Made by a program: the position numbers and the translations under genes. A stretch of DNA of 64,000 nt from Mytilus trossulus (Eukaryota; Mollusca; Bivalvia; Mytilida; Mytilidae), in the NCBI RefSeq assembly GCF_036588685.1, contig NC_086378.1, positions 41,827,578 to 41,891,577 of the forward strand, in the 5' to 3' direction. This document shows positions 33,306 to 44,638 of this stretch, piece after piece. The stretch's first letter is position 1; every line of letters starts with the position of its first letter. Below the pieces are notes generated by a model. It had not been told where the DNA came from. It ran no database searches and saw only the letters and a list, made by a program, of their open reading frames with translations.

Positions 33306-33601
33306 TTGAAAGACGAATCCCAAACAGCAACGAAAACCGTTTCATCGAATTAAAAAAAAACCGGGATTATATTTTTATTTGCCATTTTCGCGGACGACCC
33401 AGGAGTAGATTACTATATTTCAAAATGTATATATCTGAAGATGACTTGGGAAATAATTCTCAAGCCAAGGTTCAAGTAATTGAAGGGGTGTATTTCGACA
33501 ACTTATGTGTCAGGGAAAATACAATTCTATTCAAATTTAACCAAGGGTATAAAATGTTCGATTTACTTGCAGAGTGTCAGATATATTTGTATTGGGGATG
33601 A
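33296..33601 (+). CDS. Hypothetical ORF, element C cargo, part 2
   Basis: 101 codons from ATG at 33296; the frame is open back to at least GTG at 33287. It starts MEVIERRIPNSNENRFIELK and includes RDYIFICHFRGRPRSRLLYF, NNSQAKVQVIEGVYF and NTILFKFNQGYKMFDLL. The alternation of hydrophobic and charged residues suggests a beta-rich soluble domain. I do not recognise the family. No signal peptide or membrane segment is seen. Read together with the 33105 frame it would be about 165 residues. Confidence 0.4.
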   Translation: MEVIERRIPNSNENRFIELKKNRDYIFICHFRGRPRSRLLYFKMYISEDDLGNNSQAKVQVIEGVYFDNLCVRENTILFKFNQGYKMFDLLAECQIYLYWG

Positions 33602-33760
33602 ATTAAGATATAGAAATTTTACAATGACAGATGATATGCAACTTGAAAGTTAAACATCCTATGATAAAAAAAAAATATGAAAACCGTATACATGTACTTC
33701 CGTCCCATCTTTCCTTCCTACATTACTTGCGACAGTACTGCATTTTAAGTTGAAATAACT

Positions 33761-33968
33761 TAGGGAGCTACCATTGGATTTGTATGGGGGGGGGGGGGGA
33801 CTAGGATGACAATTGTTGTAAAAAAGTCAGGATAAGCTAAGAAAAAAAAAGGCAGGACCGAATAGACTGAAAAATAAAAAGGCAGGACAGAGATTACAAC
33901 TAAAAAAAAAGGCAGGACAAAATTTTTCATCCTAGCCCCCCCATAAAAATCAAATGGTAGCTCCCTTA
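33761..33968. mobile_element. Foldback MITE with poly-G arms
   Basis: AGGGAGCTACCATT..ATGGGGGGG and its inverse CCCCCCCAT..AATGGTAGCTCCCTT, with CTAGGATGA/TCATCCTAG next in. AAGGCAGGAC repeats three times in the loop. It lies inside element C. Confidence 0.8.
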
Positions 33969-34980
33969 AAGGGTAAACATTATTATATCGATTTCCACAA
34001 CTCGAGGTAATTTTTTGATAAAATGACATCACAAAACGAACAGAACCAGAATCAACCAACAATATAAAAAAACGAATAAAACTTGCAAAAATTAATCGAA
34101 GTCAAAGACCCTCTTCGACGTCGCATTTTAAGTGTATCGTGTTGTAGAAATATCGTGCCCAACGTTTGAAAGTAGCTTTAGAGCAATTGATACTTTAATT
34201 CACCCTTATTGCAAGAAGCCATGTAGTATGCGCTTAATTTGAGGGAGATGGGCTGCTCAGCTGGCAAGTTAGGCTCGTATATTCACATAGTATTATCTAC
34301 CGGATCTGTCTGTACAGCCAATTGTAAAACATTATTTCATTACACTCAATTGTTTTTTTTATAAAATATATAAGTTTCTCACTGAAGGTATTCAAAGAAG
34401 GTATCCAAAGATTTTGCGACGATGCAAATATTAAACTTTACAATATAAATAAATATCTTTAACCAATGAATTCAAAAAGCAAAAGCTATGCAATTAACAA
34501 GTATATACTTATGAAGCTTCATGTAAATTATTTAACAATAACATGCATTAAATATGAAATTTGGAGTTTTACCAAGGGAGCTAATAATTGAATAATAACA
34601 CTGTCCGCAACGCAGCATTTCGGGGACTCTCCCTCTGGTATCTTTCTTCCCTCTTTTATAGCTGACCATGCGGGGGCTTTTATAATTATCGGGGACATTA
34701 TGATGACGTATAATTGTTAATTTCTTTGTCATTTAGTCTCTTGCCAATCATAATACATATTCTTTTAAATATAGCGATGTCGTTATTACGACATAGCTAT
34801 GTCGTTATTACGACATGATATGTCGAAATTACGACATAGCGATGTCGTTATAACGACATGTTATGTCGAAATTACGACATAGCGATGTCGTAATAACGAC
34901 ATGTTATGTCGAAATTACGACATGCTATGTCGTAATTACGACATATTTTTTTTTTTGAATGGCCCTTATCGGCTTCCGTA

Positions 34981-35014
34981 CAATGTCAATCATACCTCAT
35001 CTTCTTATTTATAA
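34981..35014 (-). repeat. End of the split mussel repeat between elements C and B
   Basis: Includes the right TSD of C (CAATGT, 34981-34986). It runs to the left TSD of B, so 34 bp separate C from that TSD. Confidence 0.8.
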
Positions 35015-35020
35015 GAACAT
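35015..35020 (+). other. Target-site duplication GAACAT, left of element B
   Basis: GAACAT here and at 63661-63666, directly outside the TATGGAAGC ends. Confidence 0.88.
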
Positions 35021-35798
35021 TATGGAAGCTTATAATAGTCACGAGTTGAACAGTTCTCAGCTCAACTTGTTGACATAAAAAAGTGGTAATGTTTATATCC
35101 AACCTTGTTAACTTGATTGTGTGTACTTGTTAAGTTATTTTCTAAACATTCCGACTTTCAGAAAGTGTACTTGTTAACTTCTTCTGAACAAGTTGACTTT
35201 GACAAAGTGAACAAAAAAGTATAGACTCGCCGTGTGTACATGGTCTTTGTTCACTTGTAACATAAAACTAGGCTGATAGTTATGGAAGCTTATAATAGTC
35301 ACGAGTTGAACAGTTCTCAGCTCAACTTGTTGACATAAATAAGTGGTAAAGTTGCATTATATCCAACCTTGTTAACTTGATTGTGTGAACTTGTTAAGTT
35401 ATTTTCTAAACATTCCGACTTTCAGAAAGTGTACTTGTTAACTTCTTCTGAACAAGTTGACTTTGACAAAGTGAACAAAAAAGTATAGACTCGCCTTGTG
35501 TACATGGTCTTTGTTCACTTGTAACATAAAACTAGGCTGATAGTTATGGAAGCTTATAATAGTCACGAGTTGAACAGTTCTCAGCTCAACTTGTTGACAT
35601 AAATAAGTGGTAAAGTTGCATTATATCCAACCTTGTGTACTTGGTAGTGTGTACTTGTTTAGTTATTTTCTAAACTTTCCGACTTTCAGAAAGTGTACTT
35701 GTTAACTTCTTCAGAACAAGTTGGCTTTGACAAAGTGAACAAAAAGTATAGACTCTCCTTGTGTGCATGGCCTTTGTTCACTTATACCATACAACTAG
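35021..35798 (+). repeat. Element B left terminus: three T units (~254-264 bp)
   Basis: Units start with TATGGAAGCTTATAATAGTC at 35021, 35281 and 35545. Each has TTGAACAGTTCTCAGCTCAAC, TATCCAACCTTGT, CCGACTTTCAGAAAGTGTAC, TTGTTAACTTCTTC and GACTTTGACAAAGTGAACAA. Other units are at 58544 (same strand) and 63165-63418, 63419-63660 (reversed). Confidence 0.92.
35793..35798 (+). other. Target-site duplication AACTAG, left of element A
   Basis: AACTAG also at 54220-54225. The uninterrupted site, ACCATACAACTAGTGTGC, is at about 58765-58782 and, reversed, 58523-58540. Confidence 0.92.
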
Positions 35799-36397
35799 TA
35801 TGGAAGCGCATATGGTACACCCCTTGTAAAGTTATTTTGTTGCTAATAAGTCGGAATTATTAGTTAAGTTGTGTGTTATAAGCTGGAATCTTATCATCAA
35901 GTTGAAGTCAAGTTGTCGGAATGATGTAGAAAAATTGTTTTACAATGTCGACTTGCTGATATAAATATAATGGCATAGTAATAAGAAGTCGACACGTTGA
36001 ATTCAACTTGTTAATTGATTAAGTCGACAACTTGTTTATTTGATATTAAATCATCATATTGAAGTCAACTTGTCGGAATGATAAAGAAAAAGTTTTTGAT
36101 TACGATGTCGACTTGTTAATATAAATGTAAATGACATAAAATAAGAAGTCGACTTGTTTATTAATTAAGTCATACTTTATTCGTTCTCACGGTCAGATTC
36201 CCACGGTCCGTATTTTACTTCCTGTGCTGACACATTAAAGATGGAGATCGACAGCAACAACATCAGCGGGAGCAGTGGAAACGAGTCATAAGTAAGTTTA
36301 TATTTGTTTTCTTTGGAGACTTAGCGTTATATTTTAATATGAAGCAATACTGAACACAAAATGAAAAAGATCATAGGGAGAAAAAACGTTATTGTTT
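35799..36397 (+). repeat. Element A left TIR
   Basis: About 600 bp. The outer part has repeated GTCGACTTGTT / AAGTTG(T)CGAC words in both orientations (candidate transposase-binding sites). The inner ~200 bp, from about ACTTTATTCGTTCTCACGG to AACGTTATTGTTT, appears identical to the right TIR and contains a small exon with a splice donor. Confidence 0.9.
36180..36291 (+). promoter_or_regulatory. TIR-embedded 5' exon with short upstream ORF (left copy)
   Basis: ATG at 36241 opens a 16-codon frame (MEIDSNNISGSSGNES) whose TAA (36289-36291) is immediately followed by a consensus donor GTAAGT. It would splice to the acceptor at 36972, forming a non-coding leader for the integrase. The transcription start is unknown and no TATA box is seen; the 5' boundary given is nominal. 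Identical inverted copy at 53709-53820. Confidence 0.5.
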
Positions 36398-36972
36398 GAA
36401 TGAAAGGGCATTGAAAAGTTACAGTTTAACGTGACCTGTGATAAGATCTAGAGTAAGACGTCTGCTATTATTAAAGATATATTCTACTTAAAGGGTTTCA
36501 CCCCTCTCCCCACCATCCCATCACAAGTACACTACCCGCTCTGTACGACTGTCAATGAAAAATGGAAAAAAAACTGAATGGTCCCTCTCTTTCGCCTTTC
36601 AGAGTCCTTTGTAGATCAATCTCCATGACTCATTTAATTCATAACAGCTAAGCAAAAAAAAATTAGTAATCTAAACAAATAATTTGATTCACAACTAGCA
36701 GGGTGGATCTTGTCATTTATAAGGGTTGGGTATGGGGATCCTAGCCCACGATAAAGGGGAGTTCCAACTATATGTCCCCATTCAATTGCATTGATCTTCC
36801 AAATAAATGTAAAAGAGGGTTCCAACCCCGGACCCCCTGCTTTCGCCACTAATGCCAGGTAGAAAAGCATGATGCGAAACGAAATATGTGTTCACTTTAT
36901 TTTGATATTGACCGATTAGAAGATTTTGCTATTCATTAAACATTTCAATTGAAAGAATATCGTCTATTTCAG

Positions 36973-37036
36973 CTGCTTGGTCACCTGCCCGTCTTATAAA
37001 TGGTCAAAGACTATGGAAGCAAGCAATATTTTAAAG
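36973..37036 (+). CDS. Transposase exon 2 (start codon)
   Basis: Acceptor CTATTTCAG|CTGC, donor TTTAAAG|GTAATG. The first ATG at 37013 gives MEASNILK. The gene model here is inferred from splice consensus and phase only. Confidence 0.55.
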
Positions 37037-39647
37037 GTAATGTTGAAAGTAAAACAAAGAAATATGTTGCTGACATCGAACATCAAATCAACACACTTTG
37101 GCTTAAAAACAAACAAAATTTGTCAAAACTTTCTTGTATGGTTTTTATAATGTTTTTCTTCATTTAGACTAATCAGCTCCATCTTCGTGGAAAGTATGAA
37201 AAAGGTTTAATACTGTATTATGATTTATTTTGTAAAAACTGCACCTTAAACGGCCAAAAATTACAAAAAATAAAGGATTACCAAAATAGGAAAAATGAGC
37301 ACACATTTACACGGCTCTAGCGAAAAATATAGTGAACCATGATATAAAGTTTTCTTCATATTTTGTCTAGCATGCGCAGTAAAAGCGAGACATGTAGGTA
37401 CGGTTTTACAGGCGACGGTGAATATATGGCGTTAACATTGCAACCAAGTTTGCTGCTCATGTCTTTATCTCGTGAAGCATAACGAGTAAGGTTCTTATAT
37501 TTAGGATGCAGATTTCCTACATATTGTTCTTGCCAGTCAGTCATGCGCCATTTATCTTTGACCTATTTTAAATGCTTGAATGACCCTGAAGAAATTTAAT
37601 AGTCAATTTTGCAACCGAGTTTACTGCTTAAGTCCATATCTCAAGAAATAGAAGTCTAAGGTTGATAATATTTGGCATTAACGTCTCCAACTACAAGGGG
37701 ATGATAGTCTGAAGTGTAATTTTAGCTTTGACTTAGGTTGATGATATTAGACAAGGAGTTTCCCTACTACCAGGGGATGTCATTTTGATACCTGTAATTT
37801 GATCTTGGCCTTGTTTTTATGGTTGATTGACTTTGACAATATGCGACCAAATTTTATAAATTAGTCAATGATTGATAAAGAACTAGATATCATGTTTAAG
37901 GAGGCATGATGTTACAACAAATTTAGCAAAAATTGAAACATATTTTTTTCATAACAAATTTTATTCATTAGGTACACTATTCGTTGTTTCTTTAAGATAT
38001 GGTACAAAAATCAACCAAACAAAATAAATTCGTTTAGGCATCAGATGACTTTTAAAATGTTTATTCGATTGCAATATGCTGGAAGAAGATATGTCCTCTT
38101 GTTTGAAAATGAAAACATGTTCAAATGTAAAAATATCATATGCTTATACCTGATACCTATAACGGGTAAATTTAAAAATGAAATATGTTATAAATATCGC
38201 CATGAAGATTTATTTTGGATTGTCAAAACTTACTGTGTATTTTTCCATTTCGTATTCCATTAAATGTGAAGGCGCAGCGCATTTCCTAGTAGTTTTATAG
38301 TAAGCTGATGACGTCACAGTGAACACCCTATTTAGATATCAAGCCAATCGGATTTTTCATTTTATTATTACATCATACGTGTAATTTCTATCTTTATGTT
38401 TCAGTTACTCTGTTGTCTCCTTTGTGTTGCTGATCATGACGTTACAGGAATACCTTACCCAGGCGATGATGCTTCTGTGCCTGAACTAGTCCAATACTAT
38501 CATCAATTATGCTACACGTCCCTTCAAATATGTGGATTTCTTTTGTTTGTCCACGGAACATTCATGAGTTGTTCCATGTTAAAAAGACTTAAGAGAAGAT
38601 TAAATATCAGACGGCGTAACAACCAGTCGCCATTACCTACAGTTGTAAGGACAATCCTGGCTTTACACCGTAATGGCCTGTCTAATGTTGGATACAGGTA
38701 TATGTGGAGGACTCTGAACATAGGCTTTGGACTTTGCGTCACACAATCAAGAGCAAGGCTTTGCTTAAGAACAATAGACCAACAGGGTGTACTCAACAGA
38801 TCGCGTCGAGTTCTTCGAAGGAGAGTGTACTACAATAGAGGACCAAACTATCTGATTCATGTCGATGGTTACGATAAATTAAAACCCTACGGCATAGCTA
38901 TACATGGGGCAATCGATGGATACTCTCGTAAACTTTTATGGTTGATAGCAAGTCCCTCCAACAATAACCCCAGATATGTCGGTTACTGGTATCTTAATTG
39001 GATCAAACAAAGAAAGATGCTTCCAAGGGTTGTTCGATCGGATGCAGGAACAGAAAACGTCATAATGAGGGATTTACAAAGATCGTTGCGACATAATCAA
39101 AACGATGAAATGTCGGGACAAAATTCTTTTCTCGTCGGCAGATCTGTTGCAAATCAAAGAATAGAAAGGCTTTGGGGTACACTAAAAACGAGTTTCACCC
39201 AGTTTTGGAGAAACCGTTTCCAGGATTTCCAAGACACTGGACTTCTTAATGTATCGTGTCCAGTACATAAAGAATGTGTTCGATTTTTGTTTCCTCTCCG
39301 TTATCCAACATCAATTGGACATGTTTGCTGAGAACTGGAACTCACATAGAATAAGAAGACAACGTGCTGAAGTTGTAACACCAAGTGGTATTCCAAATAT
39401 GTTATACTATCAGCCAGAGATCTTTGGTGGAAGAGACTGTTCATTTCCTTTACCATGTAACTTACAAACAATTGACAATCTCATAGAGGAATATACAGAG
39501 AACTTTCCAGAGCATGGCTGTAGCAATGAATTTATTAACATTGTCGAGTTGCTTACTGGAAACAGACGAGATCAGTTTCCCATCATCACATCATACGATG
39601 ACGCAGAGCTATTGTTTCGGACATTGATTGCTGCCTTACCGAATTGA
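37013..39647 (+). CDS. DDE integrase-like transposase of element A (4 exons, one frameshift)
   Basis: Proposed coding parts: 37013-37036 (in exon 36973-37036), 37168-37204 and 38448-39647. Splice sites are GT-AG and phases agree. N-terminal region: MEASNILK, TNQLHLRGKYEK, then an HTH-like block (YYHQLCYTSL, MLKRLKRRLNIRRRN). The catalytic domain has HVDGYDKLKPYG (first D, about residue 160), RSDAGTENV (second D, about 219) and ANQRIERLW (E, about 260); 40 residues separate D and E. The C-terminal part has ENWNSHRIRRQR and IPNMLYYQPE. A surplus T in the run at 39284-39288 shifts the frame; without it the product is 419 aa. It may be a young pseudogene or a sequencing error. It should cut and join element ends in the nucleus. 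Confidence 0.8.
37168..37204 (+). CDS. Transposase exon 3 (37 nt)
   Basis: Acceptor TTCATTTAG|ACTAAT, donor GAAAAAG|GTTTAA. Encodes TNQLHLRGKYEK and the first base of a Gly codon completed in exon 4. Confidence 0.5.
38448..39647 (+). CDS. Transposase exon 4 (HTH-like and catalytic domain)
   Basis: Acceptor GACGTTACAG|GAATACC puts GIPYPGDD in frame after exon 3. An unspliced reading could start at ATG 38396, but that would add a Cys/Leu-rich stretch and ignores the upstream exons. Frame changes at the T run 39284-39288; the second frame runs to TGA at 39645-39647. Confidence 0.8.
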
Positions 39648-41454
39648 ACATTTGCTATACATTTTTTATACAATAATGATTTTTCAAACATATTTTTAGA
39701 AATTAATTAAATATATAATATAAGTAGGTTTGATATTTGGTTTTACCATACAAGAATTAAATCAAACAAAATTACTATGAGTTACTATATACTGTTTCTG
39801 GGTCCAGATTTTTTGTTGTTGATTATGGTAAATATAAAAGAAAATACTCTCTACGCCTAGTGCAGCATGATACGATCACATTTATCAAGGGAACAAACAG
39901 TAGGGCAAGTGTTGACACAAAGCTCATGCCTGATTTGTAACGCCTGGTCTCGGCACAAAAAAGTTTGCCAATGAGATATGATATTCCTATGTTGATCGCA
40001 TTCGTTTGAATGGTTTTGTTTCTACTTTCTTGTACTCAAGGATCTAGTTTAATGACAAACTTTGTGTGCCAATACTTTAGGATATGAAACAAAAGACTTT
40101 TAAGAGGCTGTATCGCTCACATCAACCGTGGCTACATAAGCCAGCCCAATTTAGACCCCGATATTATAGGTATGTTCCCCGTTATTGCCCATCAAGGATG
40201 GATATAGCACTGCTTGAAAAGTGTTCATACAAAAACAAATGTTATCAAGTTTGGTCTCAGTAGTTTTGTTTAAGATCTTTGATCCCCCTGGCCCTCAGCT
40301 CAGGGTCCAATGTTACACTATGTTGTTAGTAATTCCTGCAATCTTGGGTTATAGTCTTGAACCTACCAGAAATAGTTTGCCTGTGCATTTTAAAAGATCA
40401 TTGTGACCAAGTTTCATTGTAATTTGCACGGTACTTTTAGAAAATATCTTTCAATAAATTTCGCCATATGGTATAATCTCAACTACGTTCGTCACTGGCA
40501 ATCAAGTTGGATTGTACCCTGTCCTGCCGAACACAATTTTGCTAGAAGGTCATCCAATGATAAGTTTTGCTTCAATTTGCTTAGTAGTTTCTAAGTAGAA
40601 GATCTTTCTATGCATTTCCAAATAAGATGCACTTACACTACGTTTTCCGCGGGCGGCCATCTACGATTGGAGACATACCTGACAGATATATTTATTGTAA
40701 GAATTTACTAATAGTTTGTTTGCAATTAGTTCTATAAATTCTGTGTAAAAATGTGCTCCGTAGAGCGTAGCAAGTAACGACCGTATAAAGGGTACATTCG
40801 GGTAAGTGTTGACACAAAGTAAATGTAGACATATTAAATTGCTAGACTCCATCCAATTCAATCGCCCCGAAAGGGCCAATCACATCTCTAGACCCGATTT
40901 GGGCCTCTTGTGTGTTGGAAACGATAAACAAAAAACTTAAAAAATTAAGTAAAACACAATGTATGAAATCTACAAAATAAAAATATAAATCTATAAAGTA
41001 TACACATGTCGAACAACATTTTTCGTTTCATCAAGTTGAAGCATTTTCAGTCTAGATCCTTTTTGGTACTCTTCTCAGTTTTCAAAACCGCCAACAAATT
41101 ACATAATCCATTAAAATACCTTCATATGATTTCTGTTCCAAACATCTTCATCAAAATCGGACAAAAAAAAAATGATTTCCAATTTGTTCTTGGTTCACCC
41201 CTTTTGGCCTTGTGTTTCTCAAAAACGGTAATTTCAACATCAAATATTTAAAACTATCTCCTACAGGGTCCAATGTGAAATCGTTGTTCCCCTCGGAGGC
41301 CTTGGATCAAACCAAAACCGGCCGGAAACAATTTGCAAAGGGAACTAGGTTTTGTTCCAATTGGTTGTTTTGAGCAACTGTTTAACTATGTTCCCGCTAT
41401 GCCAGATCGTTTAAAAAGAATCAATACAAGAACCAATGTAAACAAGTTTGGTTC
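39648..41454. other. Element A interior, no gene supported
   Basis: Repeat-like text with GTGTTGACACAAAG words at 39908 and 40805. A minus-strand 36-codon frame (40550-40660, MAARGKRS..) has a good start context but no partner exons. Confidence 0.4.
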
Positions 41455-41835
41455 CTATAATTGTTAATGTTTGTGTCATTTTGGTCTTTTGTGGATAGTT
41501 GTCTCATTGGCAATCATACCACATCTTCTTTTTTATAAGTAAGTTCAGAGAAGATATTTGAATGCATTTCATACAAGTGTGGCAGTTAGGATTATTATTT
41601 CATCATTATTTCCCTTGTTTAAAACTATAAATTTCATATTTCTTTATTTGATAATTTAGATGAAGCTTATTCGCTATATATTTGTTAAATAGCATAGCTT
41701 TTGCTATTTGAATTCATTGGTAAAGGATATCTATTTATATTGTAAAGTTTAATATTTGCACCGTCGCAAAACCTTTGAGAAACTTATATATTTTAAAGAA
41801 CTCGTTAACCGGATTTTAGGGACAAAAATGTCGGT
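41455..41835 (-). repeat. Mussel repeat plus relic of element C TIR
   Basis: 41455-41535 is the reverse mussel repeat ending CATACCACATCTTC. 41620-41810 matches the part of C's left TIR at 31660-31860 (TAGATGAAGCTTA, GCATAGCTTTTGCTATTTGAATTCATTGG, GCA(C/T)CGTCGCAAAA). So a fourth, end-less member of the C family lies inside A. Confidence 0.7.
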
Positions 41836-41874
41836 TATTGATTGGGGATGTACGGCGACAGGGCGGGCGGCAAT

Positions 41875-42545
41875 CAAATGTTGTCCGTGCATTAACTCAT
41901 GAACCGTTCAACCAAAGCTTTTTAAAAAAATACTGATAACTAAATGGGGGTCAAGTTCAATAATGGCGAATTTGACTTTTACCGTTCAGGAGTTATGGTT
42001 CTTAAATGATGGAAAAATGGAGTTTCCAGTCGTGTCCGTGCATTTACTCATGAACAGTTCAACCAAAGCTTTTAAAATTTTAATATGTTGTTACTGACAA
42101 CTAAATGAAGGTCAAGTTCAATAATGGCGATTTTGACTTTTACTGTTCAGGAGTTATGGTTCTTGAAAGATACAATATTGAAGTTTCCAGTCGTGTCCAT
42201 GCATTTACACATGAACTGTTCTACCAAATCTTCCCAAATTTTAATATGTTATTATTGATGACAAAATGAAGGTCAAGTTCAATAATGACGATTTTGACTT
42301 TTTCCGTTTAGGAGTTATGGTTCTTGAAAGAATGTGAAATGGCATTTCCATTCAAGTGGTTGCATTTACTCATGAACCATTCCATCTAAGCTTTTCAAAT
42401 TTAAATATGTTGATACTGATGACAAAGTGAAGGTCAAATTTGATACTGACAATTTTCACTTTCACCGTCCATCAGTTATGGTTCTTCTGATATTGGCAGG
42501 ACAAAAATAAATGATAATAAATCCGGTTTGCTGTCGTTGTGACAG
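41875..42545. repeat. ~165-bp tandem array, 4 units (GTCAAGTTCAATAATGGCGA)
   Basis: CATTTACTCATGAAC(C/A)GTTC and GGTCAAGTTCAATAATG(G/A)CGATTTTGACTTTT recur at about 41885, 42035, 42200 and 42360, with GTTCAGGAGTTATGGTTCTT following each. Confidence 0.85.
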
Positions 42546-42638
42546 CCAGCCTCTTGTTTTAGATTATTATCTTGAATTCTCTAAGGATTGATATTCAGTC
42601 CAACCAAAGAAAGCCAAGCTCTCAAAACAGAATTTAGG

Positions 42639-42735
42639 TTAGTGCATTTGCTACATGCCTCCATAGTACATTAGTGCATTTGCTACATGCCTCCATAGTA
42701 CATTAGTGCATTTGCTACATGCTTTCTAAGTACGA
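42639..42735 (+). repeat. 32-bp tandem repeat, 3 units
   Basis: TTAGTGCATTTGCTACATGC CTCCATAGTACA at 42639, 42671 and 42703; the last unit is diverged at its end. Confidence 0.92.
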
Positions 42736-44635
42736 GTTTGAAGATATTGAACGCTCCATTTCTGATTACCTTTGGCATGTGATAATAAAAGTTGTACTTT
42801 GTTAATTAAATTATATATTGTTTTCAGTTTTTGGTTTTCATTCACTTAGATATATTTTAGCGCATCACATTTGGCATCAGTCATTTCTATTACATCAGTT
42901 TACAAACTAGAACTAGTATCTCAATTGTTTGTAAAACAATTGAAAGGTCTTTCCTGTTAAAGTGATGTTTTCGTAATGTACTTTGTACGACCTTTCGTTT
43001 GATATACGACAAGCATACCTTCTAAAACTTTTCGCTTATAACACTTAATGGTCTCATCCGCCTAATTTTTTTTAGATCGGAAGTATGATATATGTAACAT
43101 AGAGTATATGAGCTTTCATTTGATATGCGACAACTCCATGTTCTAGAAAGTTTGATTTTTGCACTTAATAACCCTATTCAACTTATTTTTGGAGGTTGGG
43201 AATTTGATATTTCATATGTTCATATCATGACCTTTCATTTGATATACAACAACCCTATCTTTAAAGAAAATGTATTGTTTGCACTCAATAACCCCATTGG
43301 CCAAGTAATTTCAGAGGAAAAGATTCTTCAATGTTAAGGTCCTGTTATGTTTTGATATGTTACATGTATGTTGTCAACAATTTTTGTTTAGAAACGAACT
43401 TACTGGACTAACATTTTAAAGCAAGTGATCCAAGGACCATTGTGACTAAGTTTCAGAAAAGATCTTTGAAGTATTTTTCCTTATTAAAGGTCCATTGTTA
43501 AACTAAGTTCCATGATATATGATATGTACTGGAACGGACCTTGACCTGTCGAACACAATTTTCAAAGGGTACCATTTAAGAGTCGTTGAGACCAAGTATG
43601 GTTCTAATTGACCATTTAGTTCCAGAGGGAAACAATTGTGAAAGTTTTACCATAGGTTTAAATGTTAAACTCTGTTAACAGCTGTTGGTCATCTTGGAAA
43701 ATATCTTTGAATGTTTCCTATAGTGTCGAATGTTTTAATGTTTCCCTCTTGCGGTAATCTTGGATGGTACCATAAACTGCTGACATAATTTAATCAAAGC
43801 ACTGTAAGCGCTGTAGGCAGTTAACCAAAAACCAAGCCAAACATAATTATAAAAACTGTGGCAATGTTGCTTCAATTTTTTTAAAGATTTTTTTAAAATG
43901 AACAAACATTAGACAGTCATATATTGTACATTTATGTTCATTTAATGAATTAATCATTAAGGCAAATAATTAATATTTTGTCAAAGTTTTAAAAGCATCG
44001 CATATATCAAGTATATTTTTTTCATGGTAATGAGTCTGCAGTGGTACAAGTTTGCAATGATTGTAGTTCTTCTAGTTGATAGTTAACGTTGGTATAATTT
44101 GACTGTTAGTAGTTCAAGTTGCCTTCAGTAAGAGCTTGTAAAAGTAGGAATGGACTTGCTTCCCTGGAAAGAAAACTGAGTGTGTGTTCAACAGTACAAA
44201 AGTTATGAGACACAAATTAGACAAATGTTTACTACTACAAGGATCAAAGGTGAGGTCTGACTAACCTCTCCATAGTAAATGTTAATGTCCCCCACCTTCA
44301 CCCCAAGTTTATGATGTCTGAGTTTGGAATAAAATGGCAGGTAATTATAAAAACAGTTGGTCAAACATTCTTGGGCTTGAAAGATATGTTTTCTTAATAA
44401 TGAACCATATGAAAATGCAAATTTTTATAGGACCAGTAATAATTCAAATTATAATTAAGGGAAATTCTTTAAACCTACTAATTATTTTCCATCAATAAAA
44501 TTTTACAATTATCAAAAAAAATATTGTTACATAATGCTGTTATGAAGTCTTCCAAACAAAACTTCAATAATTATTCATTCCTATGGTCACCGAAAATTGG
44601 GCAAGATCTAGTACACGTTGGTTAGGTCTATCAAA
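42736..44635. other. Repeat-derived sequence
   Basis: Includes three ~126-bp units with CTTTCATTTGATAT(A/G)C(G/A)ACAA at about 42996, 43112 and 43234. Small frames here are not supported as genes. Confidence 0.45.
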
Positions 44636-44638
44636 GTG

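Larger units (their letters stand above)
31267..34980. mobile_element. Element C: 3.7-kb TIR transposon, TAYGGAAGC ends
   Basis: Starts TACGGAAGCCGATAAGG and ends with its reverse complement; flanked by CAATGT on both sides. TIRs are about 31267-32129 and 34138-34980, over 800 bp, diverged. Each TIR starts with an array of TATGTCGTAATTACGACAT palindromes, then a mussel-repeat-like segment, then unique sequence up to TTTCAAACGTTGGGCACG. The 2-kb interior has no transposase; it holds unidentified ORFs and a MITE. Probably mobilised in trans. Confidence 0.88.

Noticed and set aside
31474-34732. Two near-identical 66-codon frames at 31474-31674 (plus) and 34532-34732 (minus)
   Set aside because: They are mirror copies within the TIRs of element C and derive from mussel-repeat sequence; duplication is due to the TIR, not gene conservation.
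40550-40879. Minus-strand frames with CAG|GTATGT donor and ATGGCCGCCCGC start
   Set aside because: No partner exons and no known motif; surrounding text looks like a dispersed repeat. Left as possible but unsupported.
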